Positions 6,924-13,032 of a stretch of DNA of 21,247 nt are shown piece by piece; the stretch's first letter is position 1; the number at the start of each line of letters is the position of its first letter. The stretch is taken from NCBI GenBank assembly GCA_018664365.1, contig JABJOK010000131.1, forward strand, positions 1 through 21,247, given 5' to 3'. Both the position numbers and the translations under genes were made by a program. This DNA is from Candidatus Peregrinibacteria bacterium. GTDB taxonomy: Bacteria > Patescibacteriota > Gracilibacteria > UBA1369 > LOWO2-01-FULL-3. The notes under the pieces are model-generated. The model did no database searches, was not told the DNA's origin, and was given only the letters and a program-made list of their open reading frames with translations.

Positions 6924-8500
6924 TGAGAACATCAATTAAAAACAAGATGGTGCTCGCGATATCTTCTTTGATAATCGTGCTTTTCTCCTTAGTTGCAGCG
7001 TTATTTATTAGTGAGAAGAAGACAGAACTTTCACACGATATTTATCTTAATTCGCTAGCTTTTTCAAAACTCACAGCGCCGTCTGTAATTGAGAGTTACG
7101 ATTTATATCTGGCTCAAAATAGCTTTGTTTATTTCAATCGCGAAATGGAGGAGTTGTTTGAGCAGAATAGTGATATTGCCAAAATGATGGTCATTTCTTA
7201 TTCTGGGAATGTTGTATACGATTCTTCGGTTGATATTGATAGAAAATTTGAGGGTGACAGACCTCTCTCGGATAGTTCTCTTTATGATCAATTGAGATCG
7301 GAGCATATTTCGATTAAGGCCCTTAACGGCGATGTTTATTATTTGGATGAACGAGATGGTGAGCATGTTTTTGTTGATCGAAGTGAAAAGATTATCGATC
7401 CTTTGGAAGATGGAACACGTATTGACTGCATGATGATTCCTGCTGATGAGCGTTTTTCTGTTTTGTATAGATTGGACTATACCAATTTGGATAGAAGGGT
7501 TAATGCAATGATTCTGAGAATTATTTATCTCTCTGTCTTCGGTATTTTATGGGGATTTATCTTGGCGTTATCATTGGCCAAGAGAATTACTAAGCCTGTT
7601 AAGAAGCTTGTGGTTGGAGCCGCAGGTATTGCTAAAGGTGATTTTAAAACTCGTGTGGAGATTAGAAGTGGTGATGAGCTTGAGTATCTTGGTTCTCAGT
7701 TCAACAAGATGGCGGAGGACTTGGAGGAAAGTATGGACGCTAAAATCTATAAGGAACGTGTTACTCATGAATTGAAGCTAGCTATGGATATTCAAAATCA
7801 GATTATCCCGAATGCTGATGAGATACCTAAAATCGACGGTATTGATATTGCCGCTGATTTGATTTCGGCTGAAGAGATTGGAGGTGATATGTATGACTTT
7901 TTAGCTACAAGTAAGGATAGGTTACTCTTTTATCTTGGAGATGTTACTGGGCATGGAGTTCCGGCTGGAATCGTTAGTTCTATCGCTAGTGCTCTTTTCT
8001 TTGGGTATTCCAATGATACTGATCTTCAGAACATAATTGTTAATGTTAATAGAGTTTTGCGTGCTAAGACTATGACGAATATGTTTATGACACTTTGCTT
8101 GATGGAGTGGAATCTTATCGAGCAAAAATTTAGATATGTAAGTGCAGGTCATGAACAATTGATCCATTTTAAGGCAAAGGATGGAACCGTTGAGCTGACT
8201 CCAGCTGGTGGAATTGCTTTAGGAATGCTACCAGAGGTTAAGGCTCACTTGAAAACTGAGGAGGTAGGGATGGAGCCTGGAGATTTTGTAGTTGTCTATA
8301 GTGATGGTATCCCTGAAGCTTGGAAGAATGATTCTGAAAATTACGGAATAGATCGCTTTTTAGAGTCAGTTAAAAAAGCTGGCCCTAGTGCAAAAACTGC
8401 TGAAGAGTTGAAAAAGGCTATTTTAAAGGATGTGTATGACTTTACTGCTGGTCATAAGCAGATGGATGACATCACTTTAATTGTAGTGAAAAAGAATTAA
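6923..8500 (+). CDS. Membrane sensor phosphatase: HAMP plus SpoIIE/RsbU-type PP2C domain
   Basis: 525-aa transmembrane serine/threonine phosphatase of the RsbU/SpoIIE family. TM1 is at about 9-30, an extracytoplasmic sensor region of about 165 aa follows (31-196), TM2 is at about 197-218, then a HAMP domain (about 218-272, with KRITKPVKKLVVGAAGIAKG and DELEYLGSQFNKM) and a PP2C/SpoIIE catalytic domain (about 285-525). Metal-binding acidic residues are in place: EEIGGDMYD (D322), GDVTGHG (D340), YSDGIPEA (D461) and MDDITLIV (D515/D516). In known systems such phosphatases dephosphorylate STAS-domain anti-sigma antagonists and so free a sigma factor, but no STAS or HPK-like anti-sigma gene is in the window. 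Translationally coupled to the upstream solute-binding protein by a TAATG overlap, so the two products are likely made in matched amounts and may interact outside the membrane. The 3' end overlaps the convergent glyA gene by 4 nt. Confidence 0.9.
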   Translation: MRTSIKNKMVLAISSLIIVLFSLVAALFISEKKTELSHDIYLNSLAFSKLTAPSVIESYDLYLAQNSFVYFNREMEELFEQNSDIAKMMVISYSGNVVYDSSVDIDRKFEGDRPLSDSSLYDQLRSEHISIKALNGDVYYLDERDGEHVFVDRSEKIIDPLEDGTRIDCMMIPADERFSVLYRLDYTNLDRRVNAMILRIIYLSVFGILWGFILALSLAKRITKPVKKLVVGAAGIAKGDFKTRVEIRSGDELEYLGSQFNKMAEDLEESMDAKIYKERVTHELKLAMDIQNQIIPNADEIPKIDGIDIAADLISAEEIGGDMYDFLATSKDRLLFYLGDVTGHGVPAGIVSSIASALFFGYSNDTDLQNIIVNVNRVLRAKTMTNMFMTLCLMEWNLIEQKFRYVSAGHEQLIHFKAKDGTVELTPAGGIALGMLPEVKAHLKTEEVGMEPGDFVVVYSDGIPEAWKNDSENYGIDRFLESVKKAGPSAKTAEELKKAILKDVYDFTAGHKQMDDITLIVVKKN

Positions 8501-9741
8501 ACTTTTATCCCGGGAACAGGGAAGGTTAAACACATTTCTTTAACCTCTTCTTTTATGGTGGCTAGATTTTCTGGATTTGCATGGTCTGCAATTACCCGAT
8601 CAATCCAATCTGCAACTTTCTCCATTTCCGCCTCCTTCATGCCACGCGTTGTGACTGCTGGTGTTCCAAGTCTTATTCCTGATGGATCCATTGGTGAACG
8701 AGGATCTCCTGGCACAGTATTCTTATTTAGCGTAATTCCTACTTCATCAAGTGCCTGTTGAGCTTCTTTACCCGTAACTCCCTTGCTCGTTAGGTCCGCA
8801 AGAATTAGATGCGTGTCTGTTCCGTCTGATACTAGTTTAAATTCGCGCTTCTTTAGCTCTTCTGCTAGATGATGCGCATTCTTTTTAATCTGCTCAGCAT
8901 AGTCCTTGAATTCCGGCTTTAACGCTTCTAGGAAAGCTATAGCTTTTCCTGCAATTGCATGTTCGTGTGGGCCTCCTTGAAGCCCAGGGAAGACTGCGCG
9001 ATCGATTGCCTTTGCAAATTCCTTCTTACACATAATCATTGCTCCTCGTGGTCCTCTAAGTGTTTTGTGTGTAGTGGTTGTAATTACATCGAAATATGGG
9101 GCAGGGGATTCTAGAGCTCCTCCTGCTATAAGTCCTGCTGTGTGTGATATATCTGCCATTGTTATTGCTCCAACTTCATCGGCAATCTCTTTGAATTTTT
9201 TCCACTCAATATCTCTTGGATATGCGGTGAATCCGGCAACCATTAATTTTGGTTTGTGCTCCAGCGCCATTTTTCTAACCTCTTCCATGTCTATTTTTCC
9301 AGTTTCGATGTCCACTTCATATTGGACAAAGTTGTATGCCTTTCCAGAGAATGCGATTGGAAGTCCATGTGTAATATGTCCTCCATGATCAAGCTTTAAT
9401 CCCATGACGGTGTCTCCAAATTCAAGAAGCGCAAAATATACGGCCGTGTTTGCGGGAGATCCTGAGTAGGGCTGTACGTTTACATGTTCTACTCCAAATA
9501 ACTCTTTTGCACGGTCGATTGCAATTGTTTCTATAACATCAATGTTTTCCTGTCCTCCATAATATCTTTTACCTGGATATCCTTCTGAGTACTTATTTGT
9601 GAGAATTGACCCGCATGCTTCCATTACTGCTTCGGATGTGTAGTTCTCTGATGGAATAAGTTCTATTCCTTCTGCCTGACGCTTTTTCTCAAGTTCAATA
9701 GACCGATAAATTTCAGGATCGGTGTTCTGGATTGCACTCAT
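8497..9741 (-). CDS. glyA: Serine hydroxymethyltransferase
   Basis: PLP enzyme that interconverts serine plus tetrahydrofolate with glycine plus 5,10-methylene-THF, supplying glycine and one-carbon units for purines and dTMP. Signatures: IELIPSENYTS near the N-terminus, LTNKYSEGYPGKRYYGG, the PLP-binding region with DISHTAGLIAGG, and the active-site Lys in TTTTHKTLRGPRGAMI (Lys226 counting from this start; Lys229 in E. coli). The reading frame is open to a TTG at 9801. I chose the ATG at 9741 (MSAIQNTDPEIYRSIE) because family members begin with this M-x-x-x-x-x-x-DPE block. ATG 9774 (MKTVTPL) is the main alternative and would give 425 aa. The TTG lies inside a perfect palindrome next to the predicted -10 and is unlikely. 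It is tail-to-tail with the phosphatase gene, with a 4-nt overlap of the stop codons and no terminator between. Confidence 0.96.
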   Translation of the reverse strand: MSAIQNTDPEIYRSIELEKKRQAEGIELIPSENYTSEAVMEACGSILTNKYSEGYPGKRYYGGQENIDVIETIAIDRAKELFGVEHVNVQPYSGSPANTAVYFALLEFGDTVMGLKLDHGGHITHGLPIAFSGKAYNFVQYEVDIETGKIDMEEVRKMALEHKPKLMVAGFTAYPRDIEWKKFKEIADEVGAITMADISHTAGLIAGGALESPAPYFDVITTTTHKTLRGPRGAMIMCKKEFAKAIDRAVFPGLQGGPHEHAIAGKAIAFLEALKPEFKDYAEQIKKNAHHLAEELKKREFKLVSDGTDTHLILADLTSKGVTGKEAQQALDEVGITLNKNTVPGDPRSPMDPSGIRLGTPAVTTRGMKEAEMEKVADWIDRVIADHANPENLATIKEEVKEMCLTFPVPGIKV

Positions 9742-9789
9742 GTTGAAATGGGTTAAGGGGGTAACCGTTTTCATTGTTACCGGTTTGAC

Positions 9790-9812
9790 ATACTTCTGCA
9801 AGAAGTATTTTA
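9790..9812 (-). promoter_or_regulatory. glyA promoter with operator-like palindrome
   Basis: A perfect 8-bp inverted repeat, ATACTTCT-GCA-AGAAGTAT (9790-9808). On the minus strand a -10-like TAAAAT (9812-9807) overlaps its edge, so transcription of glyA would start near 9800 inside the palindrome. This geometry suits a repressor operator. A hairpin in the first transcribed bases is the alternative. The -35 is not recognisable. Confidence 0.4.
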
Positions 9813-9889
9813 AAAATTGGGCTTTAATTTTTTGAGTGTTTGTTGTACTTTCATTTCCAAAGAAATTCGAGCTTATATATATCTTGTAT

Positions 9890-10219
9890 ATGGTTGTTGC
9901 TCCAAGAAAATTTGATTCTATTCCTCAGGTTGGTGATGAGGTTGATTGCTCTTGTTTAACTACATGTAGTGTTCTTCATAGAGCTCTTTTGGCAGCTCTT
10001 GATGACGTTGATAGGCCAGGTACAACGGCTTATAAGTCTGGAATTGAGAGGAGTAATATCGCTCGTACTGTTAGGGGAAGAGTTGCTGAGGCTAGGTTTG
10101 GCGTTGCTCGAATTGAGATTGATGAAGGGAAGGAGCATAAGTCTGTTTTTGTTAATTTCATGGAGATAATGCCGCGTGATGATGGTGGATGGAAGACGGC
10201 TGGTCCTTACAATGAATGA
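9890..10219 (+). CDS. Small protein of unknown function
   Basis: 109-aa protein that I do not recognise. It opens MVVAPRKFDSIPQVGDEVDC, has Cys residues close together (Cys20, Cys22 and Cys26 in DCSCLTTC), a helix (LHRALLAALDDV), then strand-like stretches VRGRVAEARFGVARIEI and KSVFVNFMEIM, which hint at a small beta barrel after a helix. No signal peptide or membrane segment. The frame extends upstream to a GTG at 9836, but the ATG at 9890 starts the sensible protein. A TATATATAT run at 9874-9882 may serve as the -10, which would leave almost no leader. It is the only gene in the window that ends in TGA. It diverges from glyA and sits just upstream of the tRNA-Leu promoter. Confidence 0.55.
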   Translation: MVVAPRKFDSIPQVGDEVDCSCLTTCSVLHRALLAALDDVDRPGTTAYKSGIERSNIARTVRGRVAEARFGVARIEIDEGKEHKSVFVNFMEIMPRDDGGWKTAGPYNE

Positions 10220-10225
10220 AGTGTG

Positions 10226-10253
10226 TTGTTTTTTTTGGCTTTTTGGTTAGAAT
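10226..10253 (+). promoter_or_regulatory. Promoter of tRNA-Leu and the metallopeptidase gene
   Basis: TTGTTT (10226-10231), 16-bp spacer and TAGAAT (10248-10253), 21 nt before the first tRNA base, with a TG two bases upstream of the -10. The predicted start near 10260 leaves a 5' tRNA leader of about 15 nt. Confidence 0.45.
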
Positions 10254-10274
10254 ACAGAAGCTTTTTGACAATTT

Positions 10275-10364
10275 GCCCAGGTGGTGGAATTGGTAGACAC
10301 GCCAGCTTGAGGGGCTGGTGGCTAATTTTTGGCCGTGGAGGTTCAAGTCCTCTCCTGGGCACCA
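10275..10364 (+). tRNA. tRNA-Leu (anticodon GAG)
   Basis: 90-nt class II tRNA. Acceptor GCCCAGG (10275-10281) pairs with CCTGGGC (10354-10360), with discriminator A and encoded CCA at 10362-10364. The anticodon stem CCAGC/GCTGG encloses the loop TTGAGGG, so the anticodon is GAG (reads CUU/CUC). A long variable arm (GGC...GCC around 10320-10333) is present, as expected for Leu, and the T-arm has GTTCAAGTC. Its 3' CCA ends only 7 nt before the start codon of the next gene. Confidence 0.97.
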
Positions 10365-10371
10365 AGCATTT

Positions 10372-11082
10372 ATGGATTATCCTTTTGAAATTAAGGTGGG
10401 GGAGAAAGTTTTCCCTGTTGAATATGAATCTTCTTTGAAGGGAACTTCTTCGGTGCGTCTTAAAAAAGGTGTTATAAAAATGAAGCTAAGTCGTTTTATC
10501 ATAGGGCGTGGGCGTGAGGAAATGATTGAAAAGTTTTTGAAGTGGGCTGAGAAGAAAATTTCTAAGATGAGTACAGATTCTTTTATTGAGCCTGATTATG
10601 TGGATGGTGGGAGAATTGTTACACATAACAAAATTTATGATTTGCGGATAATTGATAGAGATGGACGTAAAAATAATAGGACTATTGTTGATGGGGGAGT
10701 TGTTGAAGTTTTTATAAATGGTGACAGTCATGATTTAGTTAAGGAGCTAGTGGAAAAGGCAATTGTTAAGGATCAAATAAATTATTTGAGAGAGGTGGTG
10801 TCCGAGTTGAATGATCTTTATTTTAGGGAGAGATATAATTTGGTGCGTTTCAAAAGAACTACTGGAAGATTTGGTAGTTGTAGTTCTCTTAAAAATATAA
10901 ACATTTCATTTAGATTACTTTTTGCTCCTCGAGAGGTTTTTAGATATGTATGTATTCATGAATTAGCTCACCTTAAGCAGATGAATCATTCTAAGAAATT
11001 TTGGGACTTGGTCGAGGAGGCTATGCCTGAGTATAGTAAATCTGAGAAGTGGTTAAAGCATAATGGGTTTGCTTTAGGATAA
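10372..11082 (+). CDS. YgjP/DUF45-type zinc metallopeptidase
   Basis: 236-aa protein of the YgjP-like metallopeptidase (DUF45, M48/SprT-like) family. The C-terminal half carries the hallmark RFGSCSSLKNINISFRLLFAP block followed by VCIHELAHLKQMNHSKKFW: the HELAH zinc site plus the downstream NHSKKFW His, with FWDLVEEAMPEY after it. The N-terminal half is the variable beta-rich part normally seen before this domain. The substrate of the family is not established. The open frame reaches back into the tRNA, but the ATG at 10372, 7 nt after the tRNA CCA, gives the proper N-terminus (MDYPFEIKVGEK). With no room for a separate promoter, the gene must be co-transcribed with tRNA-Leu, and tRNA 3' processing would leave a 7-nt mRNA leader. 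Confidence 0.88.
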   Translation: MDYPFEIKVGEKVFPVEYESSLKGTSSVRLKKGVIKMKLSRFIIGRGREEMIEKFLKWAEKKISKMSTDSFIEPDYVDGGRIVTHNKIYDLRIIDRDGRKNNRTIVDGGVVEVFINGDSHDLVKELVEKAIVKDQINYLREVVSELNDLYFRERYNLVRFKRTTGRFGSCSSLKNINISFRLLFAPREVFRYVCIHELAHLKQMNHSKKFWDLVEEAMPEYSKSEKWLKHNGFALG

Positions 11083-11104
11083 CTTTTTCTTGCCTATTTT
11101 GAGC

Positions 11105-11132
11105 GCCTGTGATAAAAAATACAGGCTGTTTT
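11105..11132 (+). terminator. Weak hairpin between metallopeptidase gene and tRNA-Val
   Basis: GCCTGT (11105-11110) pairs with ACAGGC (11121-11126) across an A-rich 10-nt loop, followed by TGTTTT. It could be a weak intrinsic terminator. The loop also holds TGTGATAAAA, which could serve as the -10 of the following tRNA, so the role is ambiguous. Confidence 0.4.
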
Positions 11133-11144
11133 GAAAACACATAG

Positions 11145-11221
11145 GGGCGCTTAGCTCAGTTGGCTAGAGCGTCTGGTTTACACCCAGAAGGTCGGGGGTT
11201 CGACTCCCTCAGCGCCCACCA
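11145..11221 (+). tRNA. tRNA-Val (anticodon UAC)
   Basis: 77-nt tRNA with acceptor GGGCGCT (11145-11151) pairing with AGCGCCC (11211-11217), discriminator A and encoded CCA (11219-11221). The anticodon stem TCTGG/CCAGA encloses TTTACAC, giving anticodon TAC (Val, GUA/GUG and probably wider by wobble). D-arm TAGCTCAGTTGGCTAGAGC and T-arm GGTTCGACTCC are standard. A strong terminator follows 7 nt later. Confidence 0.98.
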
Positions 11222-11228
11222 TTAAAGG

Positions 11229-11254
11229 ATCCAGTTATCATACTGGATTTTTTG
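11229..11254 (+). terminator. Intrinsic terminator after tRNA-Val
   Basis: Perfect 7-bp stem ATCCAGT (11229-11235)/ACTGGAT (11242-11248) with loop TATCAT, followed by TTTTTG. It ends the tRNA-Val transcript. Confidence 0.8.
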
Positions 11255-11265
11255 TTGTATACTTT

Positions 11266-11274
11266 TGCTAATAT
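11266..11274 (+). promoter_or_regulatory. Extended -10 promoter of the DUF4389 gene
   Basis: TGC-TAATAT at 11266-11274, 17 nt before the ATG at 11292, with no convincing -35. It lies directly behind the tRNA-Val terminator and implies a leader of roughly 10 nt. Confidence 0.5.
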
Positions 11275-11291
11275 TCTTAACTCTTATTGCT

Positions 11292-11570
11292 ATGGAACAA
11301 GATCAAGTCAGGATAGACGTCTCCTTTGGAGATAAAATTTCACGGCTCTTTATTTTTAGAATGTTCTATATGTTCATTCTGATAATCCCATTCTTTCTTA
11401 TTGGGATTTGGATTTACCTTGTGATGATCGCTCAGTTCTTGTATATGCTTGTTCTAGGGCGAAGGCATCGATCTCTTTGGAACCAGTTTGTAAGGTTTTA
11501 TACTTGGTTGGTTAGGTGGCAAGTATATTTTGCTGCCATGGTTAATGAGCGTCCGAAGTTTTGGTGGTAA
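11292..11570 (+). CDS. DUF4389 domain membrane protein
   Basis: 92-aa membrane protein with the DUF4389 pattern. A short beta-like N-terminus (QVRIDVSFGDKISRL) is followed by two adjacent hydrophobic helices (about residues 22-52: MFYMFILIIPFFLIGIWIYL, then VMIAQFLYMLVLG), then an amphipathic helix with RRHRSLWNQFVRFYTWLVRWQVYFAAMVNERPKFWW, which matches the family's ending of an Arg/Trp-rich helix followed by a short 'D/ERP-P-F' motif. The function of the family is unknown. The open frame begins upstream at 11265, but that TTG sits inside the promoter, so ATG 11292 is the start. Single-gene transcript closed by the bidirectional terminator at 11589-11616. Confidence 0.8.
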   Translation: MEQDQVRIDVSFGDKISRLFIFRMFYMFILIIPFFLIGIWIYLVMIAQFLYMLVLGRRHRSLWNQFVRFYTWLVRWQVYFAAMVNERPKFWW

Positions 11571-11588
11571 AAAAATATTTTATACAAA

Positions 11589-11620
11589 AAAGGGCGTTCT
11601 AGTTTGAGCGCCTTTTCTTT
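11589..11620. terminator. Bidirectional intrinsic terminator between DUF4389 gene and purA
   Basis: An 11-bp stem, AAAGGGCGTTC (11589-11599) with GAGCGCCTTTT (11606-11616), loop TAGTTT and two G-U pairs. A T run follows on the plus strand (TTTTCTTTT) and also on the minus strand (CGCCCTTTTTTG). It serves both convergent genes. Confidence 0.85.
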
Positions 11621-12924
11621 TATTTGAATATTATGTCTTCTCTTTCAACGCCGACTCCTATTGATGTTACTTTACAGTCGATTAGTTCTTCAATCTTCTC
11701 TACGTATACTTGTGCGTTTTTAGGCAGATCAGAGAATTCGCGTATTTTGGAGAGGTCCTCTTTCCATCCCGGCATTTCGATGTATTCGATCTCTACTTCT
11801 GCCAGAGTTTCAAGGCATGAGGGGAAGGATTTTAAATACTCTCCCATGTATTTGTAGTGTGTAGCTATCTTTAATGTTTCAACTCCGCTTAGTACATCTA
11901 GTTTTGTTAAGTTTATGTCTGTTAGTCCGTTGATTGTTGTTGAGTATTTTCCTACTACTGCATCGAACCATCCACATCTACGTGGTCTTCCTGTTGTAGA
12001 TCCGTATTCTCCACCATTGTCTCTTAGCATTTGCCCAACGCTGTCTTCAAGCTCTGTAGGAAATGGTCCTGCTCCAACACGTGTGGTGTATGCCTTCATT
12101 ATTCCTATAACTTGATTGATATGACGCGCTCCAATTCCGGTTCCAGTTACAACTCCTCCTATTGTTGCGTTTGATGATGTAACGAATGGATATGTTCCGT
12201 GATCAATATCTAGAAGTGCACCATTGGCACCTTCTACTAGAACTTTTTTTCCTTCTTGGATTGCAGTATTTAGATAGTATGCACTGTCTATAATCATTGG
12301 CTTTATCCTTTTTGCCATTTCTTTGATTGATGCAAGTTCTGCTTTTTCGTCATGTTTGAATTTTCCGTACATTTTTTTGAACATTGCTAGATTTTCGAGA
12401 TATTTTTGTTCAAATTTATCAAAATCGTATAGATCATGGACTCGAATACCATTCCTTCTAATTTTGTCAGTGTAGCAAGGTCCAATTCCGCGCTTTGTAG
12501 TGCCTACTTTTGACTTTCCTTTCATCTCCTCCTGTAGTCCGTCGATTATCTTGTGGTATTCAAAAACAAGATGGGCTCTATCTGATATTAGTAGTCTTTC
12601 GTGTGTTGAAATATTGTTTTCACTCAAAAAATCCAACTCTTCTAGCATAGTTGGAATATGTAATACGACGCCGTTTCCGATCACGCAGACCGTGTTTTTG
12701 TTCAGCATCCCTGATGGAACTAGATGAAAAATGAATTTTTTCTTTTCTCCTGGATTCTCGGGGTCTTTGATGTAAATAGTGTGCCCAGCATTTGCTCCTC
12801 CTGTAGCTCGTGCGATCACTTCGAATTTATCTGATAGGATGTCTATCAGTTTTCCTTTTCCTTCGTCACCCCACTGGGTTCCAAGGACTGTAACTACATT
12901 TTCACTAAAGGTCGGTTGCGTCAT
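11620..12924 (-). CDS. purA: Adenylosuccinate synthetase
   Basis: 434-aa enzyme catalysing GTP-dependent ligation of aspartate to IMP, the first step of the AMP branch; PurB, encoded across the intergenic region, completes it. Family signatures: the P-loop GTQWGDEGKGK (about 15-25) with catalytic Asp, GANAGHTIY, VGTTKRGIGPCYTDK, GANGALLDIDHGTYPFVTSSNA, GAGPFPTEL, and STTGRPRRCGWFDAV in the C-terminal half. Length is normal. The ATG at 12924 leaves about 10 residues before the first conserved strand (NVVTVLGTQWGDEGKGK), which is typical. Diverges from purC with a 108-bp shared regulatory region. Transcription ends at the bidirectional terminator with its 3' edge beside the stop codon. Confidence 0.98.
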   Translation of the reverse strand: MTQPTFSENVVTVLGTQWGDEGKGKLIDILSDKFEVIARATGGANAGHTIYIKDPENPGEKKKFIFHLVPSGMLNKNTVCVIGNGVVLHIPTMLEELDFLSENNISTHERLLISDRAHLVFEYHKIIDGLQEEMKGKSKVGTTKRGIGPCYTDKIRRNGIRVHDLYDFDKFEQKYLENLAMFKKMYGKFKHDEKAELASIKEMAKRIKPMIIDSAYYLNTAIQEGKKVLVEGANGALLDIDHGTYPFVTSSNATIGGVVTGTGIGARHINQVIGIMKAYTTRVGAGPFPTELEDSVGQMLRDNGGEYGSTTGRPRRCGWFDAVVGKYSTTINGLTDINLTKLDVLSGVETLKIATHYKYMGEYLKSFPSCLETLAEVEIEYIEMPGWKEDLSKIREFSDLPKNAQVYVEKIEELIDCKVTSIGVGVEREDIIFK

Positions 12925-12945
12925 TTGTTTTACACAGTTACCTTG

Positions 12946-12979
12946 AAGTCAATATATGTCAAAAAATGTCCGATTGCAA
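12946..12979 (-). promoter_or_regulatory. purA promoter overlapped by three 10-bp-phased repeats
   Basis: Minus-strand promoter TTGCAA (12979-12974), 17-bp spacer, TATATT (12956-12951), 26 nt before the purA ATG. The same stretch holds three direct repeats with exact 10-bp period, read on the minus strand as GACATTTTTT, GACATATATT and GACTTCAAGG (plus-strand AWGTC at 12946-12950, 12956-12960 and 12966-12970). Repeats on one helix face over the -10 suggest a regulator site for the purine genes. This is inference. Confidence 0.4.
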
Positions 12980-13003
12980 ATGGGTTTTTATTTCATTATT
13001 ATT

Positions 13004-13018
13004 TGGTTACATACTTAA
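13004..13018 (+). promoter_or_regulatory. Probable promoter of the purCEB operon
   Basis: TGG-TTACAT (13004-13012), overlapping TACTTAAT (13013-13020), lies about 20 nt before the purC ATG, matching the spacing of the other promoters here. The -10 is imperfect and no -35 is clear. Confidence 0.3.
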
Positions 13019-13032
13019 TAAACGACTTCAAT

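Noticed and set aside
10318..10371. Metallopeptidase start inside tRNA-Leu
   Set aside because: The codons would lie within the structured tRNA; the ATG at 10372 is the natural start.
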